Below are positions 22,519-33,139 of a stretch of 64,000 bases of DNA, one piece after another. The DNA lies in contig NW_026251766.1 in the NCBI RefSeq assembly GCF_025024155.1, forward strand, positions 124,001 through 188,000, read 5' to 3'. The notes below the pieces were generated by a model that was not told the DNA's origin, ran no database searches, and saw only the letters and a program-made list of their open reading frames with translations. Source of the DNA: Gamsiella multidivaricata. Taxonomy: Eukaryota; Mortierellomycota; Mortierellomycetes; Mortierellales; Mortierellaceae. How positions within the stretch are numbered: the first letter of the stretch is position 1; each line of letters opens with the position of its first letter. The position numbers and the translations under genes were made by a program.

Positions 22519-23541
22519 CTAGCGACGTTTGTTATACTTTCCGCAATAAACGGGGCTGCCTGTTGATGTATACTTGTAGTTCGGGTCAAAGACTAGGCCC
22601 TCAGGTAAGACCACCTGGCGGTAGTGGTTGCTACATTGGTAGCCAACACGGTGTGGAATATGGCTTGAGAAGAGACCCCACTTGTCGCCGCACCCGTGCT
22701 CTCTGGCAACTTTGAGGAACAGTTCCGACTCCTCCTGTGTCCAGTCCCCCATCCATTGTTCCTATCATCCCATAATTCGCAAGATATTAGCGCGCCTGCA
22801 GTCATCTTTGAGGCCATCATTTTATTTTAAGAAAAAAATATGTATGCCGCTGCTTACCTGTCCAGGTTCGTTATGCCGATAAAAAAATGCATTTGGATTT
22901 TTCTTGAAAGAGGCTTTGGATACCATCTTGGCATCATGTTTCGGCTTCTTGAACTTTGACCTGAAGGCACTCGATTGTTCAGTTTGTCCAAGAGGATCCC
23001 CAAACGAAAACGAACCTCCTCCGTTGGCCTCCCAGGCCTCTTCAGACGTTTTCTCGAACCCATATTTTTCTATGAGATCAGGGTGGAGCCAGCCTTTGTA
23101 GTGGCCATCGACACGAATAGCTTTTTCTCGCGTCTCCTTGTCAAAGTAGAGGTCGCCTGACATAAGATTTATCCTGTCTATCTCGCTGTCGCTGTCGCCG
23201 TCGGCATTTCCATCGGCCTCACTTCCTCGCGATCTACTGCGATCATTTCGGGCCGCTCGCTCTTCTCCTTGAAGCATATTGTCATTCTCCCCAATTTCCA
23301 AAGATGGTGCGGCTAAACCGCGTAGTCGCTTCGACAATCTAACGGGCTGTGCTATCCTTGGCGCTAAAAGTCGTCATAATGGTCGATAGCCAACAGCAAA
23401 GGTCAGATCTCGCACAGTTCATCAAATCCAACGGAATTGAGTGTATAGGTGCAAAGCTATATGCTCTGTCGTCAGTTGCCTTACCGAGGACGGGATTCTG
23501 CTTTCGTTTCCTATTAGGCGTTATCGAATAATAATAATAAC

Positions 23542-23615
<74 letters not shown>

Positions 23616-24236
23616 GGGTAGCGAGCGTCAACAGCTGTCGTGGTTGATGCAAGAAGTAATTGCTCAAAGAAGGAACTGCATCAACGGCTTTCAATCTGTC
23701 ATACATAACAGAAGCAGGGATAGCTCGCGATGTGGCTCCAACCTTCGACTTTTTTCCCTTTTCAAAGCTATCTTCCAGCGATGCCAGTTGCATCTCTGTC
23801 GCAACGGTGGACAGTCTCAAGGACTGGAGCATCTCCTGATTTCGCTTGATATTCTCCAGTCGCAGTCGTTCTAGAGTGTTGTTGTTGGTTAGAAGTTCAA
23901 TTGCCAAACCACAATTGGTACCGTGACCGGATGGGCAGGATTGAACGCACCATATTCACTCATATCCAGTTCCTGATCATCGGACTCTAGTCTGCCTTGC
24001 GCTGTCTCGATCTTTATATCCGCCTCGAAAAGGAAACCATCCCTTGCTTGGCGTGATATGCCATTTTGTACGTCTCCATTATTGTTGGTGTCAACAAGGC
24101 TGTCCTTGTGATTCCGAGATGAAGTCTTAAGTGATGTGGATTCGTCCAGGGTCGATGAAAGGACGATTGTCGGGGCACTGGTCCTTGCTTCCCTCCGAGT
24201 TGAAGACCGCCTAGAGTTGCTGAGCACGCTAGCCAT
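22519..24236 (-). CDS. SANT/Myb-like domain nuclear protein
   Basis: Four exons, 24236-23951, 23870-23705, 23338-22858 and 22761-22519, give 391 residues with consistent phase. The N-terminus is Ser/Arg/Thr-rich and disordered. Exons 1 and 2 join as SEYERLRLENIKRNQEML. Exon 3 opens near SKRLRGLAAPSLE, an S-x-R-L-R-G motif seen beside YE..RL.NI..N segments in some fungal nuclear proteins. It continues as an acidic region and then LYFDKETREKAIRVDGHY. The last exon carries a SANT/Myb-like unit with regularly spaced Trp: QWMGDWTQEESELFLKVA, GDKWGLFSSHIPHRVGYQ, CSNHYRQVV. The protein is probably DNA- or chromatin-binding; its targets are unknown. Intron 2 (23704-23339) contains a long TAA microsatellite. 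The exon 2/3 junction is the least certain. Confidence 0.78.
23527..23612. repeat. (TAA)n microsatellite inside an intron
   Basis: About 27 TAA/ATA units, nearly uninterrupted (one CAA), within intron 2 of the SANT/Myb gene. Likely length-polymorphic. Confidence 0.9.
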
Positions 24237-24493
24237 GGAAGCAGCTGCTGTGTGTTGTGTGAGAGATGGACACGGACAATCCAATGGCCAGCCAACCTCC
24301 CCTGAATGCGGTTTGTACATCCATGTTCTTCACCCTTAATATGCGATGTTTGCGCCTGGGAATAGAGTGCTGAGCAGATATCACGCACGATTGGATCGCA
24401 ACACGAACCTGTCTCGACCTCCAAGGGAAGTAGTATTCCTCTCTTTCCTTGGAAACCTACCCTTTACTGCTGAAACCCCCCCCCCATCGCGCC

Positions 24494-24830
24494 TCAGAGC
24501 CATCTTCCGTAATTCCCATTAATTCTTATCCAGAAGATTGGTTGCGCATCTGGGAATGTTTGAATAAGCGAAGCATGCTCAGTAATCCACTTCGACTCGA
24601 AGGTATTTTCGATTGTGCTTTTTTTTTTATCACCAAAATCGACCGCGCCTGCATTGACCTGCAAATCACTCCTCAGCTGCTCACTCATCTGATATCGAGC
24701 TTGCTAGAACTGATAGAGCAAGCGCTGATGCATGATGAGAACCTGATGCAACCATTCCCCTGCATCATCAAAAAGTCATATTTATTTTACTTTCTCGACC
24801 TACAATGGAGTGCGCGGGAGGTAACAGGGT
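24494..24830 (-). pseudogene. Coding relic, family unknown
   Basis: The minus strand reads WLHQVLIMHQRLLYQF, a stop, then QARYQMSEQLRSDLQVN, AGAVDFGDKKKSTIENTFES and ITEHASLIQTFPDAQPIFW to a stop at 24494. The composition is convincingly protein-like and the stop is in frame. It could be a decayed gene or a fragment whose stop is removed by a small intron. No family recognised. Confidence 0.35.
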
Positions 24831-24936
24831 AAGGGGGTGGGAAAGAGTGCCCCGTCCAAAATCTATATGAAAACAGGACCTAGACAATAGATGGAGGGAG
24901 GGATGCGGCTAGGAGTTCCAGCCAGGGATGCTACTT

Positions 24937-25887
24937 CTATAATGAGCTCAACTGCAGCACCGCCTTTCTCTCGACCTGGCTGTCCTGATTGAGGATGGTG
25001 TTGTGTAAGATCTCGATCGCCCGGCGCCCGGCCGCCAGGTTGGTGGCATTGACAATGGCGAGGCGGAAACCTCCCGGTGGATTTGAGTGCTGTACAGGGT
25101 CAAGGTCCTCATAGAACGTGACCTGGACACTCACGATTCCAGGTTCGGCCTTGGCCTTCGCTATACTCGCAGCAGGCGGATGTCGGTATGAGCGGCCATG
25201 GGGTGCCCAGAGGACCACGCTATAATGTTCTTGACGCTCACTATCGTCAAAGTCCCAACATTTCTCGGAATAAAGCCGAACCATGGCGTCGACCCATCCT
25301 TCACCGTATAGGTCAGGCCATTGATCGGCGAATCGGAGATGGGCCTCGATAATCTTCCCGCCGATGGTCTCGAAATTGACCATGCCCGTATATCCGGCGA
25401 GATACTTGCGCGTCCAGGCTCCGCACCAATCCTCGATCTCCGGCATGGCCTCGACGTGGATGTGCCAATAATCGAACATGCCATCGCCCATCGACACGCC
25501 CGTTGTGTGACGACACCACACCATCTCGCCATCCAGGATAGCCGCGTCCGTGCTGACATGCTTCCCCGTCAAAAATGTCGACCAGAAATGACCTGGCTGG
25601 AGAGAGGCAATATAGGTAGCCTTGTCCGGAATCATGAAGCTTCCGGCACCCATACTGCGTAGGTTCATCATCGGCTTGCTGAAGATAGGGTAGGATTTTG
25701 GGTACACGCCGTGTGGTGCGGCTTCCAGACCCTGAGTCAAGGCGACCGTCAGTTTGTCGTAGATCCAGCGGTGGTCTGGAAATAAAGACCAGGCATGCCA
25801 GTCTTCTGTGGGAATGGTCACGTTATCTGGACACTTTGCATGCTCAAAGTATTGGGCGCACCAGGGATCATTGTATAAAATCGGCAT
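24937..25887 (-). CDS. ATP-grasp-like protein, bacterial-type
   Basis: Intronless 316-residue gene with start ATG at 25887. Visible blocks in order are IPTEDWHAWSLFPDHRWIYDK, APHGVYPKSYPIFSKPMMNLR, GAGSFMIPD, GHFWSTFLTGKHVSTD, AILDGEMVWCRHTTG, TGMVNFETIGGKIIEAHLRF and DQWPDLYG. The S-K-P-x-x-N-L-x-x-M-G and T-G-M-x-N-x-E-T-I-G-G-x-x-I-E-x-x-L-R segments are what an ATP-grasp ligase fold would show: a Lys-bearing nucleotide-binding strand and an acidic/Asn metal-binding strand. From memory, close look-alikes are bacterial proteins of unknown substrate; this is not verified. Lack of introns among intron-rich neighbours and its rarity in fungi make horizontal acquisition plausible. No signal peptide or membrane span, so probably cytosolic. 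Substrate unknown. Confidence 0.55.
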   Translation of the reverse strand: MPILYNDPWCAQYFEHAKCPDNVTIPTEDWHAWSLFPDHRWIYDKLTVALTQGLEAAPHGVYPKSYPIFSKPMMNLRSMGAGSFMIPDKATYIASLQPGHFWSTFLTGKHVSTDAAILDGEMVWCRHTTGVSMGDGMFDYWHIHVEAMPEIEDWCGAWTRKYLAGYTGMVNFETIGGKIIEAHLRFADQWPDLYGEGWVDAMVRLYSEKCWDFDDSERQEHYSVVLWAPHGRSYRHPPAASIAKAKAEPGIVSVQVTFYEDLDPVQHSNPPGGFRLAIVNATNLAAGRRAIEILHNTILNQDSQVERKAVLQLSSL

Positions 25888-26659
25888 CGGGTCTTTCTGG
25901 ACTTAAGGACGAGAGGGAATGGAGGTAAAATGTGACAAATGGTTTGGTGAAGAGAAGAAGAAAAAGGAAGAGAAGAGAAGAAAAGAGGAAAGTCGGGAAA
26001 GAGACGTTGGAGCGTAAAAAGAAGAAGGAGCAGATGTTTGTCCCGTGGTCCTTTCGATGGATGGGAGGACACATTGGTTTCTGCACCACGGACCACTCCA
26101 ATGTCGATAGAAAAGTAGCCTAAGTTCTCTGCCTTTTTTTTTGCGGGCTCTACTCAGATTTGCTCACGAAGCATAGCATAGTTTAACATATCTCTCCCAT
26201 GAGAGGTCCAAGATGGCGGGTCAGTGAATGCTTTGCTAAACAAAAAATTTCGCGGGGGGGCGTACCGCACTTTTCTGTATAGACTTACGTGTGCATGTAT
26301 CTGCCGAAAAGAGTCGGGTTGTGTAAGAATGGACTCTGTCGACCATGCCCATGCATTAGGCCATCACTGTTTGCGTTAGTTTCTTATCTCGCGCGATATT
26401 ACACCATCCGACCGACCGAAACATCCCATTGATTTGTTCACTTGGTTCAATTTGGAAGAGATCCTAGGTACAAGCGTGCACTACATACGTAGATTATCTA
26501 TGTAGACTACATTCTGGTCGAGAGACCTAAGATGTTTAGAAGAACGCTTTACTGTAATGCCCACTAAACTGTGAAAACACAAAATAGTAGAAAGAGATGA
26601 GAAGGGGAGATCTGGTGGCTTATATCATTATATGCGGACAAGCAGCAGCAGGAGTTCTT
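25888..26659. promoter_or_regulatory. Intergenic between two minus-strand genes
   Basis: Purine-rich leader (25930-26035) upstream of the ATP-grasp-like gene, then AT-rich 3' flank of the large chitin synthase. A G run lies at 26252-26258. No gene recognised. Confidence 0.4.
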
Positions 26660-29600
26660 TTAGAACCGTGGGCTCTGGTTCTGGTTCAAAGGCGTTCCCT
26701 GCATACTCATTCGTGTTGCGTTTCCGCCATTGCTGCCGATCTGACTCCCTGCGGAAGATACGGCCGTCCACGAATCCCTGGGCATATGCTGCAACTGCTG
26801 GTACTGCTGTGGCTGTAGCTGTTGCTGGTATGCGAACTGAGGTGCTGGCGAGTACGACCGCGTAGGTGTACCTGGGATTGATGACGACGACGCGCCAACA
26901 AGTCCAGCATTGCCCATCACAGGCGTTCCCATCAATCCGAGTCCCAGCGCTGGGGACTGTGGGCGACTGTTACCGAAACCCCCTGCCATGAAGGGACCTG
27001 ACGGCATGGTCATCGAAGGAAAACCACTCATCGCCATATCGCCCCCTCCTGTACTTCCATAGATGGACCCTGTTGTCGATCCATGGCCATATGCGGCGCC
27101 ATATGGGTACCTCGAGCCCTTGGACTCCAACGACCCAGTGGTCTGAATCTCCCACAACTCCTGTTCGTAATCGGACCATTTCTTTTGGGGGATCGACTTT
27201 GGATCGAACCGCTTGCCCTCCAGCTGATCTGCAGACACGGCCTTGGCCCGACCTTTCTCTCCGACCACCAGACGCGTGTTTCCCCACGAGAAATCATCGA
27301 AATGCCAAAACGAGTACAATGGCAGATAGAACGAAAAGACCGGGATCGCGAGAATATAGACAATCATCCACCCAATGTGCTCCCACTTCCGTCGCAAGAT
27401 AAAGATCACCGCCTGAAGTCCATATACTGCTCCTATCATGATCAGCGCCAGCTTGGGCACCGCCGCCGAATTGGACACAATCGAGTAGATCAGGTATCCA
27501 ATATAGACCACCGTCACCGGCATGATCAGTGTAGCAAACAGATCAATCATTACAATGAACCGCATCGAGAAGCAGCAGAACCCGCACAGCTGCGGCAAAA
27601 ACACCAGCTCCATCAGGTTGTGAACGGTCGAGTTGATCCAGCGACGACGTTGCGATAGCAAGACCTTCCATTGGTCGGGTACATTGGTCCTGCATTGTGC
27701 GTCGGGCGTGAAAGTCATCTTGTAGTTGGGAAAGTGTTTTAGCATGAGTGTGGTCAGGTATCGGTCCTCGCCCAGGTGCAGCAGATTCTTCTTGTGGAGT
27801 GTGTCGACCCTGTTCTCGGAATACTCCTCAATAATGTTGTTCGAGATCAGCAACGGTGTGGACTTTGTAGGTGTTCGGATACGGTACATGCAGAAGCATC
27901 CTGGTAAGCACGTTACGGATCCAAAGAGAGACTCGAATGCCTTGGCCAAATGATGCGAGATAAAGTACTCATACACCTGCATCATCGTCACCCACGAATC
28001 CTTTTCATTCGCAATCTGGGTCTCGCCGCAGAGTCCCATGACCTTGGTGTCGTGCAGGAACACTGAAACCATCCTGTTCAAAGAATCCGGCAAGACTTCC
28101 GTGTCTGAATCCACCATGAGCGTGTACTCGTAAAACGAAGGGTTCACACCAATCACATTCTTGATCTGATGGTATATTTCCAGCTCCATAGGCGTCATGG
28201 GCGAATTGAAGTGCACCTTATTCAGGAACCGCATTAAGATCATTTGCGAGTCTCGCTTGCCTCGATTGCCGGGTCGCTGACGCTCCGTGGGCGTGCCCAC
28301 CTTGACCACAACAATATATGGTACCACATGTCCATTGTGCTCGTACAGTCCTGAATAGACCTTGCCCATATTGTGCTGCTTGTTACCCTCGCCCAAACTC
28401 AAGAAGCTGAGGGGCTCAGGGTCGACATTGGGATCGACGCCCAGGATATCGAGAACAATTCGAGGTGTCGGGCGATCGTTTCCAGAGCCAACAATCATTC
28501 CATCCGCAATCACAAACAACAGCTTGCGCTTATCGTCATATCGCAGAGCCGCCAGAGAGTCCAAGGTCTTTCGGAGCGATTCTTCGCCCTCAGTGTAACA
28601 GGGAACTTGGAGGATAATAAACTTGTCGTGCTCCTCGGGCTCGCGCTTGGATCCCAATTGTAAAGCCGCCAAAAACTTGAAGCCGATTGTACAGACGATC
28701 AGGATCGAGGGCAACAGCAGCATGTAGTTGGCAAACTGGCACCGGACACTGGTTCGCTCATCCACGCGGCCGACGAAAAACAAATTGCGAAGACAAATCA
28801 GCATAGCAGTCTTCATCGAGCTGTCGAGAGGCAAGGCACTGTACTTTGCCGTCACATCCTCGCCTGCGCTCGTTGCAAACAGATCCACAATAGACGGCTC
28901 CATAAACGCCGCATTCACTCCAGCTGGCGCCTGCTGTCCAGCCTTGGTCATTATTACACCCTGTCGCCCGGCCTGGATATAGCTGGTCATGTCGTAGACG
29001 TTGCCGTCCAATATTGCCCATCGCTTCTTGATGTTGTCCGCCGCAGCCTGTTCCCGAATATATTGTGGTGTGAAGGCCAAGAAGCCGACTCGCCATTGAC
29101 GCATAAATACCATATTTTCATAGTACCAGTCCGGTCTTGAGTCGTTCCTGAACGAGCGGAAATCGTGATAGTTACTATTGGGATCAACGGCGTCGAGGAC
29201 TGGTAGCTGAATAGAGGGATCAATGGATGCGGATCCATAGCCACCAAGACCATCGCAGAGCGAGCTGGGCTGGACTGGGAAAACGGGAGTGGCATCGATT
29301 CCGGCGTACTGCAGCAGCTGTGTATGGGTGACGATGTTGGGATTGTGTTGGACCATGAAGTTGTTCATGTCAAATATTTCTCCTCGGATCATCGTCAAGG
29401 GGCTAGTCGACTTGGCATCATGCCCCGACAGCTCTCCGGGAGAGTAGACATACTGATGGGGGCAGATCAGCTCCCCAAGGACCGCGATATAAAAGATCAT
29501 GATGAGCGACAGGAAAAAGATGAGGATGCAAAGTGCGACCTTCTCGCGCCAGGCCATCCTGATATCCGGCCGTATCATCCTGCCACACTTTGACAAAAAG

Positions 29601-32600
29601 ACGCTCGGGATCCACCATGTCAGCACATAGGTCAAGAACACCCAGTTGCGACGGGCTGTCGTCATCGGGGCATTTTCCTCATCCTCATCCTCCAGTCCTT
29701 CCTTCCTGCCAGATCCATCCTTTCCATCACCCAGGGTCCCTTCGCGGTCTGGGTCGGGTGACGATCCATCAATGTGCATCATCATGCCTCGCTTCTCAGT
29801 ATCACCAAACATTCTGGCGTTGGGTCTGTAAATCTCTGATCCGCCATAAACAGATTCATTTTCGAACCGGTTAAAATCTCCGCCGGGACCGCCAGCATTG
29901 ATGCCTCGCATATATGGATCATACTCGGATTGGCTGTCGTCTCCAGAATAAAACGAGCGGTTCTCGAGTCCTTCATTTGCCATAAAGGATGCGTGGGCAG
30001 GGTGCAGTCCGCCGTAGTATCCACCCTGAGGTGGTTGCATGAAATAGCCCTGTTGTTGCTGTTGTTGTTGTTGTTGTTGTTGTTGTTGAAGAATCTCCTG
30101 ATGTTGTTGCAAGTGTTGCTGCTGCAGTAGGAGCGGCGCGACCATGGCTGTGTTGGAGTTGATGGACTGGTCATCTTCAGACACGTTAAGGGCTTCGCCA
30201 CGGAAGCTGTTGGGGGTCTCGAGTCCGTTGTCACCACCAAACGCTTGTTGGAAGCCCATGTCATTCATGACCACCGAAACTGGGTGCTCCAGTCCACCAG
30301 GCCTACTGGCAAGAGCAGAGCCACCCTTTGCATTGTTGTTGCTGTCGTGTCCCTTCTTGTCCGACTCGAGACTCTTGAGTTGGAATTCGAGCTCTCTCCA
30401 GGCCTTCTCGGATAAGTAAACTCGATATTTGCCCACACTCGCATCCTGAACAGTCCACTTTTCGTCTGCATAAACCATTTCCATCCGACTCTTGGTCGAA
30501 GCACCAGCAGGACAGTCTTCCAGCAGGTTCAGATAGAGGGCGGTGTAGCGATCCAGAAATTCTTGATGGGTGCAGCTGATCGTATACTCAAGCGCCAGAC
30601 GCTGAGCAACTTGGGCCAGACAAAGGGACCGGACTTGAGATTTGAGTACAAGGGAATCTACATGGTTGGGCATTCCTGTCTCATTGGACTTGAGACAGAT
30701 CAGGAACCAGGGCGTAGTCTCCTCGAGCGAATCACAGAGCTCCTGTGTGGCAGACTGAATCTGAGCCGCCATTGAGACAACCTTGCCGGCTGTGGGGCTA
30801 CCACTGTCGCTGTCGGGCTTTTCCCGGTTGGCGGATGAAACTTCCTCAAGCTTTTTGGGCCGACGCATTGATGGAGCGCGCTTTGGTTTGATCGATTGCT
30901 GCGTGTTAAGTTGCGCAAGAAGGGATGTGTTGGATTAGTCTGGAATACAAATAAACACATAACATACCAAATGAGTAAATTGTATATGCCATCTCTTCTT
31001 ACCTGTGCAGCGACAATGGTTTTGTTATTTCGGGGATGGGACTCGGTCGTCAAAGCCTTGTCTGTGAACAGTCCTTGAAGGAATGGATTCATGCTTGGCG
31101 AGACGCCAGGCCCACCCCGGAAGAGGGTCACAAAGTCTGAGCTCAGATTGTCGACATTCTGCTCCAGCCAGCCCTCTACGGTATAGGTCACGGGCGCGAG
31201 GAAGTGCTGGATCGTAAAGGAGGGCTTAGAGTTCATGCTCCGGGTTACTATGAGCGAATCATGCCTCGAGTATTGCTTCGAGAAGGACTCCAGCATCGTG
31301 GCATCAGTCTTACGTGAGATGTGTCGTGACTGGTTGGACATTATGCCGATCAGACCATCCTCTGGCTGCTGGCCCAGCAGCTGCAGACATGCAGCGTTAT
31401 CAAAGAATTGGATTCGGGGGATTGAAGTGATACCCTCGAGTTCGAAATCCGAATGGCTGGTTTCGAAGACTTGATTCAGAAAGAATTGGTGCAGTCGCTC
31501 GTTCGCATAGTTGACACAAAATTGGTCTAATCCGTTAACTGTGTATTGCTGGAATCCGAACATGTCGACGACGCCGATAAAGTTGGCTGGGGCCTCATGA
31601 CAGAGTTTGACGTTGAAGAACTCGACAACCCAAGAGAAAAGTAGGGAATAGAGTGCCTGGGCCAATTCATCCCTCTGCTGCTCTGCGCCTTGGGCATCCA
31701 AAAAGACGGAACATAACTCCTTTTTTATCAGCTTGGTCTTGTACGTCAGTGTGTTTTGCAGTGCGTTAGGGTCTACTCCGAGGATGTCTGCCACAAAGAT
31801 GAGGGTGTCGACGTTCCGGACTACGCAGGCGTCGTTTGTGTGGGTTGCATCCTCCATGAAGGTCAGGTTGCCAAGATGTAGGACTGCGGCAAGGAGCTGG
31901 AATATCTGTGCGACCTGCTTCTTCTGAAATCCCAGAACCTTGAGCGCGGTTTTGACGTTGCCGAACTCGACTGCGTCGTCCATGCCAGGAAATGTCCTGT
32001 TCCTGTTAAGGGAGGCTGGCGATAGATACTGGAACTGGCCATCTGTCAATCTGAGATGTGTCTTTTCCTCGATAGTGGCGCCCGCAAGCAATTGATAAAA
32101 AATGTGAAAGTTGCGTTCGTCTGGGGTCGATGCCGAGCGAGTGATCCGTTTCTTCTCCAGAAAGTAGTCGAGCATCTTGGCGCCGAGCAAGCGACCGCGT
32201 TCATTAAACTGTAGCTCTGTAAATCGTCCGACACGCGAGGCGTTGATATTTAGGCTGGTCTTGGCATGGCCAAAGGCCTCGATGATGGCACCGGCGGCTA
32301 TGATCTGGTTCTGAATCTTGGTCTCCTTCTTGGGCTGGCTGCTCAGCGCGATCAGCTGGCGGACGATCTGGCGTGCGCCCTCAGTCTTTCCGCTTCCGCT
32401 TTGACCACTATTTTTTGAAAAAATGAAACCAGAAAAACAAGATTTAGATTCGTACCCTTAGTGAGCAGACGGAACAATGAGAGCATCTGGGAACATGAAA
32501 CAAAAACGGCAGCAACAGCTAGCGACAGCAGCAGCCACTCATTGATCAAGAACACCGTCGAAGAGGAAGGGTTCTAGCTACCGTTTCTCTTTTTATCCAT

Positions 32601-33139
32601 TGTTCGATATTGCGTGCTTTTGCCTATGACCAACAGATTTATGTTGGCTAGGCAACCGGCCAGTAATACCGAAAGAAAAAAAATCGGTACCCGATTTGTG
32701 TGCGTTGTTCCTGGATGCATTTCATCGTAGTAGGGGACAGATTGGTAAAGAAAGAAGGAAAAGAGTGCGTGGTGTGCATATTGGCTTACCTAGTGATGAT
32801 CGATTGGTCCTGTCCTGTTCTCCTCATGTGCAGGTACGCACTTGTTGCGAGCTGAATGGCATGTGGCGCTGGTATACTGCCATTGGCTCCTGCGGTATGC
32901 TGTGCGGCATTTGGAGGCACAAGCCTTGCGCCGTCTTTGTATATCAGGACCTGTTCCTGGAGTGTGGCCTCAGGCAGGTCAACTTTACCTGGGGTGCACG
33001 GGTTGAGCTGGATGAGGACTGAGGATGCGATCTGAGTGTAGATATGGCCCTGTTGAAACCGGTTGGTGAGAATGGTCGTCAGATTGTCCTCGGTCAAGTT
33101 AGGCACCTGAGACAGGTCCTGTTGTTGTGGTTGAGGCAT
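26660..33139 (-). CDS. Chitin synthase with N-terminal myosin motor (class V/VII type)
   Basis: Three exons, 33139-32790, 32407-31003 and 30898-26660, give 1,997 residues with consistent phase. The first about 730 residues are a myosin motor domain: LTEDNLTTILTNRF at the start, P-loop GQSGSGKTEGA formed across intron 1, switch I-like NINASRVGRFTELQF, relay VVDMFGFQQY and FCVNYANERLHQFF. A linker with a poly-Gln run follows. Next come membrane spans, two cytochrome-b5-like segments (GEIFDMNNFMVQHN and DGNVYDMTSYIQ) and the family 2 catalytic domain with MVDSDTEVLPDSL, CLPGCFCMYR, GEDRYLTT and QRRRWINSTVH. In filamentous fungi these enzymes are delivered to hyphal tips and make cell-wall chitin. 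The C-terminus is Gly/Ser/Gln-rich and shows no recognisable DEK_C domain, unlike many class V members. Confidence 0.95.
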
